DNA of 64,000 nucleotides from Cylicocyclus nassatus (GCA_958299035.1 CATQJL010000223.1:55224302-55288301), one strand, 5' to 3'. Numbered from the stretch's first letter, positions 1-10,900 are shown. Notes: generated from the sequence alone by a model not told the origin. Translations and numbers: made by a program.

Positions 1-105
1 TTTGTGAACAGCGGACTAACTTGCAAAAGAGCAAAAAATCCACGAGGAAGACCACCACCAACATGGCTAGACATGTTGTGGAAAGGACGGAAAAGATGTG
101 TCGTC
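1..105 (+). pseudogene. possible non-LTR retrotransposon RT tail fragment
   Basis: The frame starting near base 4 reads a short basic stretch, RGRPPPTWLDMLWKGRKR, at about bases 40-100. It resembles the GRP..RW.D motif found near the C-terminus of reverse transcriptases in RTE/CR1-type LINEs. The frame then runs straight into the GC-rich foldback element that starts at 123, so only a scrap remains. The match is short and could be chance. A translated search against LINE proteins would decide it. Confidence 0.3.
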
Positions 106-122
106 TCAAAAGGTCAGACTAA

Positions 123-1478
123 GGCCCGTATGCACGTACGTCCCCGCTGGGGAGGGGAGGGGAGCTGGATCCCCAGGGGAACGATCCCCTCCGCCGAAGC
201 CCGCCATGACAGAGGGGAGGGGAGCGATCCCCTCCCCTGCACCTAAGCGGGGATGGTGTGAATGGTTTCAGAGGTATTGATCGAGCGAACCCCAGTGCAT
301 ACGGGGTTCGAATGGGGGAGGGGATCCCTTCCCTTCCCCCACTCGAACCCCGTATGCGCGAATTCAACTCAGTAACGCGGGGGAGGGGATCGACATCCCC
401 TGCAACGAAGTAGGGGTTCGATGGTGTAGATCATGCCAGAGACGCGGATATTCTGGTTCTGCTCAGTCATTACCAAGCATTTCGTTCATTTTGATGGAGG
501 ATTTTCTTTGAAAGCCGGGTTCTTCTCTCAGCGACCTGTGGCTTGCAATTTGTCTTTCTTTTCTATATTCGCCTTTTGAGAAGAAATCCGAGCAACAATA
601 GCTGCCAATTTCGATTATTTGTAGGAGTTTTTGATCATTCAGGAAATTTGCGCATTTTTCATATAACATATTAGTTTTAACTATATAGGCTGAGTAAACA
701 CATTGTAACTTTCATATTTCATGACATATTGCCATTATCTTATCATTTTAACATAAGCTGCCTTGAAAAAATCTAGAAAGTAGCATATTTGCCTATTTCT
801 GAGTAGAAATTCCCTGCGGAGTGATCCCCTCCCCAGCGTTCCCCTTGTGCATAGCAGGGATGGCTGCTGGGGATCATTCCCCTGGGATAAAGGACGATAT
901 GCAGCTGATAGCTACAGCGTTTATGGAGAGCTGGCACAATTTGCAGCTTTTGTTATGTGTTAGAATACTGCTTTGAGCGTCTGCGCGGCACCCCCCCCCC
1001 CCCTTTTTCGGCAGCCTAACGTCTTCTACCCATTCCCTTGCAGAGACACATCAACTTCTACAGTTCAACATTTTTACGCTGAAATGGAGCAGCATGAGCG
1101 AAAGTGGGCAGCATCCAAGAAAGCATGAACATAATGGGAGTAGAGACAATCATTTTTAGTGCCCCGAGCGCATTCACTGCATACGCGCATTCCGCAACCC
1201 TAAATTAATGAAAGTGAGGAGATGAAGATGAGTTGCAGTCAAAATATGAAATAAGAAAGAGTTTTTCATAGAAAATTTGAAAGCAAGGTGAATTCCCCGC
1301 TTGATCCCCTCTTGTGCATAAGAGGGTTCACTTCCCCTCCCCACAGGGGATCCCTTGTCCGATATTGTCTTTGTGCATACGGGGGTTCGCGCGGGGAGGG
1401 GAAGGGATCCCCAGCGGGGATCGTTTCTGTGGTTAAGCGCGCATCCCCTCCCCGCGGGGATGTACGTGCATACGGGCC
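123..1478. mobile_element. GC-rich foldback DNA element with TAA target duplications
   Basis: The ends are inverted copies: GGCCCGTATGCACGTAC at the left and its reverse complement at the right, followed inward by CCCCGC-rich sequence. TAA flanks both sides (120-122 and 1479-1481). A 3-bp TWA duplication is typical of PIF/Harbinger-type elements. The interior is non-coding. It carries repeated GC-rich modules at about 123-440, 810-890 and 1290-1478 built from the same GGGGATCCC and GTGCATACGGGG motifs, plus a C13 run near 991. The part between the modules (about 440-800 and 890-1280) is AT-rich and unrecognised. The modules could instead be separate small insertions of one family. Confidence 0.5.
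297..357. repeat. near-perfect 61-bp palindrome
   Basis: The left arm starts GCATACGGGGTTCGAATGGG and the right arm is its inverse, ending CGAACCCCGTATGC, with a short CTT-containing centre. It lies inside the GC-rich foldback element. The same arm motif (GTGCATACGGGGGTTCG) recurs alone near 1373, so it is a family module rather than a unique hairpin. Confidence 0.75.
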
Positions 1479-1481
1479 TAA

Positions 1482-2457
1482 GTGTTTTTCCATTCAAGTG
1501 CAGTCTGTTTGATGTCGTTCAGCTAGTGAGTGTTTCTTTGGAGAGCTAATACTCAGAGAATTCTTGGTAAAACTGCTTTTATACTTTTAGCCCATATATA
1601 TTACCTCAGCGGCTCCATTGCTTCAACCCCTTCAAAAGGCTGCTTCGATTTAGATGTTGCCGCTCCCGACGGAGGCCTTTGCATAGTTTACTTTGTATCT
1701 AAGCTGTTCTGAAATGAAAGATTGTTTTGTGAAGTAGAAGCTACAAACTATCAGGATAATTACTCTAACAACGGTAGAATACTTGTCCGAAGTGATTTTT
1801 AAATGAAGCGTACATCGTCTTATAGAGTCTCGAACGCTGATTTTAAATCTGCTTTCGATATCTGTAAAGCGCTTCTGAGAGTTATAGGAATCTATTGAGG
1901 CAAGAATTCAAAGATTTGGCTTAGTAAAAAAAGGTGTTAGGGCTTTCCAGCGCTTGAAAAAAGTAATGACTGGCGCTTATTACACTGAAAATATGAGCTG
2001 CATAAAGTGAAAGAAGAAGGAAGAAGAAGAGCTTCTCAGAAGCGCTCTACCAAAAGCAAATTTGGAATCAGTGTTATATGCTCTGTAAGACATTGTACAT
2101 TTCATATGGAAACGCTACTTCAATGGATGTCGCGACTTTGTTACCATGATGCTTGACGAGCTCCAAAGAAGATGTCAACAATTACACAGTAACGTCGAAC
2201 TAGCGACCTTGCAGGGTCGTGTGATTAGAACAAATGAACAACATCAAGAACTTGGCAAGCTTTGCCTTATATCACTGCAGTATGATAGCCTGTTTAATTA
2301 TCGTAATGCAATAACAATTTTCTTTTGAATGACAGGTTTATAAGTGGTTTGGCATTAACAAACGGCTCTGTTCTTTATGTGCACAGCCTGCCGCAACTGT
2401 AATTGAGCTCAAAAACCATGTCTTTGTTATATACTTCGAAGGGCAAAGATTATGCGG
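1482..2457. other. unannotated intergenic stretch
   Basis: AT-rich sequence with no open frame longer than about 60 codons, no RNA gene and no repeat ends that I can recognise. Confidence 0.6.
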
Positions 2458-2460
2458 TTA

Positions 2461-2668
2461 GGCTCCCGCCAGAGTGCCGAGGCCACGCCAGCGCTACGCC
2501 GGCGCCGAGCCAACGTCTCGATCGATACACGTGTATTTCGTTGGGGCGAGGCTAGCTGACCTAGTTCTCAGCCAGGGCCCCGCCCCAACAAAATACACGT
2601 GTATCGATTAAAACGCTGGCTCGGCGCCGGCGTAGTGCTGGCGTGGCTTCAGCATTCTGGCGGGGGCC
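2461..2668. mobile_element. 208-bp Harbinger-like MITE, TTA duplication
   Basis: Two arms of about 93 bp are inverted copies of each other around a short centre. Termini are GGCTCCCGCCAG at the left and the inverse of GGCCCCCGCCAG at the right. TTA is duplicated at 2458-2460 and 2669-2671, a TWA-type duplication typical of PIF/Harbinger MITEs. The arms share the core ACGCCGGCGCCGAGCC and ATCGATACACGTGTATTT. By eye all arm differences are transitions, many of them CG to TG or CA. It has no coding capacity and would need a transposase supplied in trans. Confidence 0.85.
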
Positions 2669-2671
2669 TTA

Positions 2672-3102
2672 GAAACTCTTAATTGACTCCAGACAGCAGC
2701 CAGCAGATAAAGCAAGTTCTAAATCACCGTTCTAGATTTATCCAGTAGTTCTGATTACCACAGTCAACAAGAACTTTTCCATGTTTAAAGTGGGAATTCG
2801 AAATGAAAGGCTTGGGAAGTTGAATTATTTTGGACCAGTGGCGTTCAATTGCGAATAATCAAAGCCTGATTTTCTTCTCCGTGCAACTATACGGCGTATC
2901 ATATAAAGACCAAGACGCTTTGCATAGAAAGCTTTTAGTTTTGATACGATTTGAGTAAAGCAATCCCTGTAGAGTGTGAAAGGCTACGAATTTTGAACTG
3001 CAAGAGCACTTATGGCGACCCCAGTTTGAAACTTCGAAGAGCGAAAACCTTGTGTATGGCCTGACTACGATTACCATTAGGCTCTATCTAATTCAGATAA
3101 AT
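2672..3102. other. unannotated intergenic stretch
   Basis: AT-rich sequence between the MITE and a Helitron. Its open frames are short and resemble nothing known to me. Confidence 0.55.
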
Positions 3103-3757
3103 CTAGCTGGCTTACCCGGCTCCGATCTGCGCTGTCAAAACATATGATGAATCATCGCTATCCCAGTACAACCTTTCCCTATGCCTACGCCTACATGCGA
3201 GTTTACTATTCCCTAATATAAAAACTAATATTGTATTCGTAGTCATTGTTTTAGTGATCAGCATGCTTGATTATCCCCCTATGTCAACTCCCAGCCCGTA
3301 GCCCAAACTTTGAAAAAAACCGATAAAATCGATAAAGGTAATGGATAATTACGAAGACTAATATCGTATTCGTAATCATCATGCTCGATTACCCCTGTGC
3401 CAATTCCCAGCCCCGCAGGTCAAACTTTGAAGAAAACCGATAAAATTGATAAAGGTAATGGATAATTCTAAAAACTAATATTACCAAACTATATTGTATT
3501 CGTAGTCAGCATGCTCGATTACCTCCCCCCCCCCGTGCCAAACCCCAGCCCCGTAAGTGAACTCTGCAAAAATCGATAAAATCGATGTCGATCGATGAGG
3601 AAAGTAGCCTATGACGCACGCGCCGCCCCGAAGTGTATGTGTGCAAAGTTTGGTCCGGATCGGTTCAGAAATAAAATTTTCTATTCGGAACGTTCGTACA
3701 CACATAAGACAGAGAGGCAGAAAACAGACAAACAGACATTCAGCTTCATATATAAGA
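3103..3757 (-). mobile_element. non-autonomous Helitron, full length
   Basis: Read on the minus strand it begins TCTTATATATGAAGCTGAATG, runs into a TGTC-type tetranucleotide repeat and a conserved block (TTCTGAACCGATCCGGACCA and relatives), then tandem internal units of about 117 bp containing ATCGATAAAATCGAT. It ends GGAGCCGGGTAAGCCAGCTAG. TC at the 5' end and CTAG at the 3' end with GC-rich potential hairpin sequence just upstream are Helitron hallmarks. The host base before the 5' end is A as expected; the base after CTAG is A rather than T, probably a mutation. No Rep/helicase is encoded. Sister copies lie at 54807-55879, 55880-56389 and 61700-62068. Confidence 0.7.
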
Positions 3758-3807
3758 TAGATACGAACCAGTTTTCCGAGCAATAATCTGTTTTATTTGC
3801 GCAAATA

Positions 3808-4709
3808 TTAGGTTGTTGCATAATGTCCGATTTGAATTTTTTGAGTTCGAAATGTCATGAGTTCTTTCAAAGCCAACTTTTTTCCAAGATCTTAGTTTCT
3901 GTGTGTTGAGCAATTCCTTGGCTATCAGATACATATTGAAATCTGCGAAAATCCGTGTTAGGAAGAAGCAAGCTCAAAAACTTTACAGCGCTTTTCTTCA
4001 AACCTGTCTTTTTCGACATGGCAATGCTCCATTATAAGAATTGATAGGCATTTTGTCTAAAAATGGAAAGAGAATTCTTCGCAGATTATTTTGCACCATA
4101 AAGGAGACCACAGGATCTGCGTTGCCGAGAGATTTTTTTGACCGAACAAAAAATTAGCCACTTTTTGATCTCGCTTCAGCGCATGTGTGCAATCCTATTT
4201 ACGACTTATGAAGATTTTACAATTGACGTGAGCGCCGAAAAAGAATTGGTGGTTGGGCCCTGCTAGCTCTTGCTTTACCCTAGCACCTCCAACTTTGAAG
4301 CCGTCGATTACTTCTATTCGCAGAAAGTTATAGCTTGTGAAACATCTATACAGAAAATTAATGTTTGACAATAAATTTTACTAGCAAGACGTTTTCTTCA
4401 TGAAATGAACTTGTGCGTATGCTAGCCTATTACACCCTTATTTCGCAACAAATCAAAAAACTTGACCTGAAGGACTTGTAAAGATCTCCTCGCAAGAACA
4501 TATTTCTAGGGTGAGAACGTACCTTGGCCACTCGGAGTTTTTAGGCCTGAAATCTCCTTACACTAAGAAAATTATTGAAATTTGATATGCTTTAGAAAAA
4601 AGCACTTTCTAATGGTACTAACAATACCGCATTAGAGATAAAATTCTCTTAAAACAGCTGCTTCAAACATAAGGCAAAAAAATCGGACAGAACTTATGCA
4701 ACAACCTAA
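3808..4709. mobile_element. internally deleted mariner-like element
   Basis: Termini are inverted copies: TTAGGTTGTTGCATAA at the left and its inverse at the right, extending inward to the GTCCGATTT motif on both sides. TA flanks each end (3806-3807 and 4710-4711). This terminal sequence and TA target are typical of the mariner branch of Tc1/mariner. The element is 902 bp against the usual 1.3 kb, and I see no transposase frame on either strand, so it is a degraded or deleted copy. Confidence 0.75.
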
Positions 4710-4711
4710 TA

Positions 4712-5640
4712 CTTCTCATAAAGAATTCTCCGCGTCGCATGCACTTTGATTTCGCAGTGAATTTGCAGGGGAGACGGTCGAATGGCGCGTTTTGATCGAT
4801 TGTCACTGATCAGAAAAGCCAGAAAAAAGTTCAAATTTGATTTAGTACTTCCGGGACTTCAACTAGTAATCGTTTGTTATTGTTTCTGATATGATGACAA
4901 AACATTAGGAGTTTAGAAACCTCGCTTTTGTAGAGTAGAAATCCCTCTGGCAATCACGACTGTCGAAACGCGCGCCTTTCGACATATACCCAATTTTCAG
5001 TGGAAAGTGAATCCAAATGTTTAGGAGCTAGGAGCTCTCAAAGCGCTTGCAGCAAGCAAACCATCGAAACAAGTGCAGTTCGATCGCACCTTCATAGTTT
5101 TCAGAATGCATGTCAAAGTTTTAATTAGCGCGTACCAGATTTACTACGAGTGCACGACATGCTCAAAGACATAATTATTGTGGGACAACATAAGACTAGC
5201 AAAATCACGCTGTTGTTCAATGCTTGACTGCGACCAAATCATCCACTCAATCACATCGAGTGATGCTTTCAATTTGGCACGCAAAGTAAAATTTTCTTGT
5301 ACAGCTGATGTCGTTCCAGGTGCCGTCCGCGTTGACCTGAAATTATGCAGATATCACCAATCTACATGTTTCCATCTTTAACTCATCTAGATTATCTTAG
5401 AAATCTTTCAATCCATTTCGGAGAGTATGAAGGTAGAAAAACTTGACGCTTATGGCTTTTGTAAGCATGTACATAGGGCATTCATAAAAGTGGACGATGA
5501 CGGCGTACGAGGTTTCGGCAACTGCACTTTCTTGGCCTCCATCCCTACTCAAACAGTTTATTTGCATGACGGTAGCCTTGTAGGCAGTGTCCAGTCAAAG
5601 GGCGCGTAAGTTCTCCTGAAAATTGATGAAGGAGTCTCAA
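4712..5640. other. unannotated intergenic stretch
   Basis: No recognisable gene or repeat ends. Open frames at 5178-5381 and 5427-5609 are short and show no domain that I know, and I do not call them as genes. Confidence 0.5.
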
Positions 5641-5644
5641 CTAA

Positions 5645-5873
5645 GGCACTGCTCAAGGGGCAGCGCAAATTGTTCATTCACAGCTGAGAAGTCCGTCGCC
5701 GAAAACCCCGCGCCTGCGCCGTGACCGTAACCAAACGACTTTGACCACTTTAACACCAGCTCGTGCTGGGACATATCCTAAGTGTTACAACAGTCACGGC
5801 GCAGCCGTGGAGTGTTGGGGGATGGATTTCTCAGCCGTGACTGAGTTATTTGCGCTGCGGTTTGGGCAGTGTC
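5645..5873. mobile_element. foldback MITE with degenerate TTAA flanks
   Basis: The left end GGCACTGCTCAAGGGGCAGC is inverted at the right as GCGCTGCGGTTTGGGCAGTG. Flanks are CTAA (5641-5644) and TTAG (5874-5877), each one base from TTAA. Internally CCGTGACCG and CAGTCACGGCGC form a further inverted pair. The same terminal motif bounds the element at 53304-53519, so this is a small family. TTAA targets point to piggyBac- or Kolobok-type mobilisation, which is inference. An open frame at 5741-6004 crosses the right end and is not a gene. Confidence 0.6.
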
Positions 5874-6159
5874 TTAGCCAGAACCTTCTAATCAGTTTCC
5901 AGGCAAAAAACCCGTATGCCCCGATTTGTATGGACACTGCCTTTGAGGAAGTGACTGAGATGAGCACTGGAATAATGCCCTTTCTTCGAGTTACGCTTTC
6001 GTGACGTTTGGATGGACGCAATGACTTCAGTCGAATCCACGCTCACAATGCTGTCTTGTTTTGAATAACATAAGGTGGGTAAGGACGAGCACTGTCCCAA
6101 AATTAATTTGCAAAATTTGGTTTGCATGGCTTTTGCTATTGTTCAAGTTACTTGTATAC

Positions 6160-6214
6160 CAGTGGCGGTCCGAGAAATTTTCTTCGGGGGGGGGGGGGCG
6201 TTGATACCACTGCT
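6160..6214 (+). mobile_element. hAT-like terminal sequence with G13 run, cut by gap
   Basis: CAGTGGCGGTCCGAG followed by a G13 run (6186-6198) resembles the CAGTGGCGG... termini of many hAT elements. The rest is lost in the assembly gap that starts at 6215. A similar GGTGGCGGAGGGGGG string occurs at about 52680 on the other side of the tRNA array. Only one end is visible, so no target duplication can be tested. Confidence 0.4.
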
Positions 6215-6714
6215 NNNNNNNNNNNNNNNNNNNNNNNNNNNNNNNNNNNNNNNNNNNNNNNNNNNNNNNNNNNNNNNNNNNNNNNNNNNNNNNNNNNNNN
6301 NNNNNNNNNNNNNNNNNNNNNNNNNNNNNNNNNNNNNNNNNNNNNNNNNNNNNNNNNNNNNNNNNNNNNNNNNNNNNNNNNNNNNNNNNNNNNNNNNNNN
6401 NNNNNNNNNNNNNNNNNNNNNNNNNNNNNNNNNNNNNNNNNNNNNNNNNNNNNNNNNNNNNNNNNNNNNNNNNNNNNNNNNNNNNNNNNNNNNNNNNNNN
6501 NNNNNNNNNNNNNNNNNNNNNNNNNNNNNNNNNNNNNNNNNNNNNNNNNNNNNNNNNNNNNNNNNNNNNNNNNNNNNNNNNNNNNNNNNNNNNNNNNNNN
6601 NNNNNNNNNNNNNNNNNNNNNNNNNNNNNNNNNNNNNNNNNNNNNNNNNNNNNNNNNNNNNNNNNNNNNNNNNNNNNNNNNNNNNNNNNNNNNNNNNNNN
6701 NNNNNNNNNNNNNN
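6215..6714. other. assembly gap, exactly 500 N
   Basis: A run of 500 N, probably a default gap of unknown size. The first bases after it (AATC) are the last four bases of a tRNA-array spacer, so the array continues into the gap and its true left end is unknown. Open frames drawn through this run are meaningless. Confidence 0.95.
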
Positions 6715-6718
6715 AATC

Positions 6719-6790
6719 GGTCCCGTGGTGTAGCGGTTAGCACTCAGGACTCTGAATCCTGCGACGTGAGTTCAAATCTCACCGGGACCT
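6719..6790 (+). tRNA. tRNA-Gln (CTG), first visible copy and array consensus
   Basis: All stems pair. The acceptor is GGTCCCG with CGGGACC and discriminator T. The D stem is GTGT/GCAC with one G-T. The anticodon stem is CAGGA/TCCTG around CTCTGAA, giving anticodon CTG at bases 34-36 (6752-6754), which reads CAG (Gln). The T stem is GTGAG/CTCAC. The internal A box TGGTGTAGCGG and B box GTTCAAATC match Pol III consensus. No CCA is encoded, as in eukaryotes. The product would be charged with glutamine for cytosolic translation. Most of the 254 full copies are identical to this one by eye. Any copy is found at its start from the array formula and ends 71 bases later (72 for k=191). Confidence 0.97.
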
Positions 6791-6794
6791 AGTC

Positions 6795-6798
6795 TTTT
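6795..6798 (+). terminator. Pol III TTTT terminator of the unit
   Basis: A T4 run lies four bases after the tRNA 3' end and is repeated in nearly every unit (AGTCTTTTGC, or AGTGTTTT and AGTATTTT variants). In about eleven units (k=29, 37, 48, 62, 74, 76, 79, 86, 88, 91, 130) it is reduced to TTT (AGTCCTTTGC), and in k=178 it is TCTCTTG. These may terminate poorly. Confidence 0.8.
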
Positions 6799-7057
6799 GC
6801 AGAAGATCTTCAATACGTCGCCATCGTCGAGGGCGGTCTGCGATAAGGATAGAATGGAAAGCAGTTATCAGCGATGTGATTATGTCCGAATCGGTCCCGT
6901 GGTGTAGCGGTTAGCACTCAGGACTCTGAATCCTGCGACGTGAGTTCAAATCTCACCGGGACCTAGTCTTTTGCAGATGGTCTCCAATACGTCGCCATCG
7001 TCGAGGGCGGTCTGCGATAAGGATAGAATGGAAAGCAGTTCTCAGCGATGTGATTAT

Positions 7058-7066
7058 GTTCGAATC
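7058..7066 (+). promoter_or_regulatory. second B-box-like motif just upstream of the tRNA
   Basis: GTTCGAATC occupies bases -9 to -1 of the unit whose tRNA starts at 7067 and matches the B-box core (GTTCRANNC) completely. It recurs at the same place before most copies. Units with TGTCCGAATC have a one-base mismatch. No matching A box is evident in the spacer, so it may be an extra TFIIIC contact or a relic of an older T arm. Function is inference. Confidence 0.4.
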
Positions 7067-7936
7067 GGTCCCGTGGTGTAGCGGTTAGCACTCAGGACTC
7101 TGAATCCTGCGACGTGAGTTCAAATCTCACCGGGACCTAGTCTTTTGCAGAAGGTCTTCAATACGTCGCCATCGTCGAGGGCGGTCTGCGATAAGGATAG
7201 AATGGAAAGCAGTTCTCAGCGATGTGATTATGTTCGAATCGGTCCCGTGGTGTAGCGGTTAGCACTCAGGACTCTGAATCCTGCGACGTGAGTTCAAATC
7301 TCACCGGGACCTAGTCTTTTGCAGAAGATCTTCAATACGTCGCCATCGTCGAGGGCGGTCTGCGATAAGGATAGAATGGAAAGCAGTTCTCAGCGATGTG
7401 ATTATGTTCGAATCGGTCCCGTGGTGTAGCGGTTAGCACTCAGGACTCTGAATCCTGCGACGTGAGTTCAAATCTCACCGGGACCTAGTCTTTTGCAGAA
7501 GGTCTCCAATACGTCGCCATCGTTGGGGGCGGTCTGCGATAAGGATAGAATGGAAAGCAGTTATCAGCGATGTGATTATGTTCGAATCGGTCCCGTGGTG
7601 TAGCGGTTAGCACTCAGGACTCTGAATCCTGCGACGTGAGTTCAAATCTCACCGGGACCTAGTCTTTTGCAGATGGTCTCCAATACGTCGCCATCGTCGA
7701 GGGCGGTCTGCGATAAGGATAGAATGGAAAGCAGTTCTCAGCGATGTGATTATGTTCGAATCGGTCCCGTGGTGTAGCGGTTAGCACTCAGGACTCTGAA
7801 TCCTGCGACGTGAGTTCAAATCTCACCGGGACCTAGTCTTTTGCAGATGGTCTCCAATACGTCGCCATCGTCGAGGGCGGTCTGCGATAAGGATAGAATG
7901 GAAAGCAGTTATCAGCGATGTGATTATGTCCGAATC

Positions 7937-10900
7937 GGTCCCGTGGTGTAGCGGTTAGCACTCAGGACTCTGAATCCTGCGACGTGAGTTCAAATCTCAC
8001 CGGGACCTAGTGTTTTGCAGAAGATCTCCAATACGTCGCCATCGTCGAGGGCGTTCTGCGATAAGGATAGAATGGAAAGCAGTTCTCAGCGATGTGATTA
8101 TGTTCGAATCGGTCCCGTGGTGTAGCGGTTAGCACTCAGGACTCTGAATCCTGCAACGTGAGTTCAAATCTCACCGGGACCTAGTCTTTTGCAGAAGATC
8201 TTCAATACGTCGCCATCGTCGAAGGCGGTCTGCGATAAGGATAGAATGGAAAGCACTTCTCAGCGATGTAATTATGTTCGAATCGGTCCCGTGGTGTAGC
8301 GGTTAGCACTCAGGACTCTGAATCCTGCGACGTGAGTTCAAATCTCACCGGGACCTAGTCTTTTGCAGAAGGTCTCCAATACGTCGCCATCGTCGAGGGC
8401 GGTCTGCGATAAGGATAGAATGGAAAGCAGTTATCAGCGATGTGATTATGTCCGAATCGGTCCCGTGGTGTAGCGGTTAGCACTCAGGACTCTGAATCCT
8501 GCGACGTGAGTTCAAATCTCACCGGGACCTAGTCTTTTGCAGATGGTCTCCAATACGTCGCCATCGTTGAGGGCGGTCTGCGATAAGGATAGAATGGAAA
8601 GCAGTTCTCAGCGATGTGATTATGTTCGAATCGGTCCCGTGGTGTAGCGGTTAGCACTCAGGACTCTGAATCCTGCGACGTGAGTTCAAATCTCACCGGG
8701 ACCTAGTCTTTTGCAGAAGGTCTCCAATACGTCGCCATCGTCGAGGGCGGTCTGCGATAAGGATAGAATGGAAAGCAGTTCTCAGCGATGTGATTATGTT
8801 CGAATCGGTCCCGTGGTGTAGCGGTTAGCACTCAGGACTCTGAATCCTGCGACGTGAGTTCAAATCTCACCGGGACCTAGTCTTTTGCAGATGGTCTTCA
8901 ATACGTCGCCATCGTTGAGGGCGGTCTGCGATAAGGATAGAATGGAAAGCAGTTCTCAGCGATGTGATTATGTCCGAATCGGTCCCGTGGTGTAGCGGTT
9001 AGCACTCAGGACTCTGAATCCTGCGACGTGAGTTCAAATCTCACCGGGACCTAGTGTTTTGCAGAAGATCTCCAATACGTCGCCATCGTCGAGGGCGTTC
9101 TGCGATAAGGATAGAATGGAAAGCAGTTCTCAGCGATGTGATTATGTTCGAATCGGTCCCGTGGTGTAGCGGTTAGCACTCAGGACTCTGAATCCTGCAA
9201 CGTGAGTTCAAATCTCACCGGGACCTAGTCTTTTGCAGAAGATCTTCAATACGTCGCCATCGTCGAAGGCGGTCTGCGATAAGGATAGAATGGAAAGCAC
9301 TTCTCAGCGATGTAATTATGTTCGAATCGGTCCCGTGGTGTAGCGGTTAGCACTCAGGACTCTGAATCCTGCGACGTGAGTTCAAATCTCACCGGGACCT
9401 AGTCTTTTGCAGAAGGTCTCCAATACGTCGCCATCGTCGAGGGCGGTCTGCGATAAGGATAGAATGGAAAGCAGTTATCAGCGATGTGATTATGTCCGAA
9501 TCGGTCCCGTGGTGTAGCGGTTAGCACTCAGGACTCTGAATCCTGCGACGTGAGTTCAAATCTCACCGGGACCTAGTCTTTTGCAGATGGTCTCCAATAC
9601 GTCGCCATCGTTGAGGGCGGTCTGCGATAAGGATAGAATGGAAAGCAGTTCTCAGCGATGTGATTATGTTCGAATCGGTCCCGTGGTGTAGCGGTTAGCA
9701 CTCAGGACTCTGAATCCTGCGACGTGAGTTCAAATCTCACCGGGACCTAGTCTTTTGCAGAAGGTCTCCAATACGTCGCCATCGTCGAGGGCGGTCTGCG
9801 ATAAGGATAGAATGGAAAGCAGTTCTCAGCGATGTGATTATGTTCGAATCGGTCCCGTGGTGTAGCGGTTAGCACTCAGGACTCTGAATCCTGCGACGTG
9901 AGTTCAAATCTCACCGGGACCTAGTCTTTTGCAGATGGTCTCCAATACGTCGCCATCGTTGAGGGCGGTCTGCGATAAGGATAGAATGGAAAGCAGTTCT
10001 CAGCGATGTGATTATGTCCGAATCGGTCCCGTGGTGTAGCGGTTAGCACTCAGGACTCTGAATCCTGCGACGTGAGTTCAAATCTCACCGGGACCTAGTG
10101 TTTTGCAGAAGATCTCCAATACGTCGCCATCGTCGAGGGCGTTCTGCGATAAGGATAGAATGGAAAGCAGTTCTCAGCGATGTGATTATGTTCGAATCGG
10201 TCCCGTGGTGTAGCGGTTAGCACTCAGGACTCTGAATCCTGCAACGTGAGTTCAAATCTCACCGGGACCTAGTCTTTTGCAGAAGATCTTCAATACGTCG
10301 CCATCGTCGAAGGCGGTCTGCGATAAGGATAGAATGGAAAGCACTTCTCAGCGATGTAATTATGTTCGAATCGGTCCCGTGGTGTAGCGGTTAGCACTCA
10401 GGACTCTGAATCCTGCGACGTGAGTTCAAATCTCACCGGGACCTAGTCTTTTGCAGAAGGTCTCCAATACGTCGCCATCGTCGAGGGCGGTCTGCGATAA
10501 GGATAGAATGGAAAGCAGTTATCAGCGATGTGATTATGTCCGAATCGGTCCCGTGGTGTAGCGGTTAGCACTCAGGACTCTGAATCCTGCGACGTGAGTT
10601 CAAATCTCACCGGGACCTAGTCTTTTGCAGATGGTCTCCAATACGTCGCCATCGTTGAGGGCGGTCTGCGATAAGGATAGAATGGAAAGCAGTTCTCAGC
10701 GATGTGATTATGTTCGAATCGGTCCCGTGGTGTAGCGGTTAGCACTCAGGACTCTGAATCCTGCGACGTGAGTTCAAATCTCACCGGGACCTAGTCTTTT
10801 GCAGAAGGTCTCCAATACGTCGCCATCGTCGAGGGCGGTCTGCGATAAGGATAGAATGGAAAGCAGTTCTCAGCGATGTGATTATGTTCGAATCGGTCCC

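Noticed and set aside
119..367. Pro/Gly/Arg-rich frames at the left edge
   Set aside because: They are translations of the GC-rich foldback element, open on both strands because of its composition.
6027..6743. Open frames of 200-238 codons across 6027-6743 on both strands
   Set aside because: They run through the 500-N gap and consist mostly of unknown residues.
6791..6892. A second small RNA gene within the spacer
   Set aside because: Apart from the B-box-like string next to the tRNA start, I find no A box, no folded cloverleaf and no separate terminator in the 102-bp spacer.
10199..10270. CTGCAACG variant read as a new tRNA isotype
   Set aside because: The change (G45A) lies in the variable loop; the anticodon is still CTG, so it remains tRNA-Gln.
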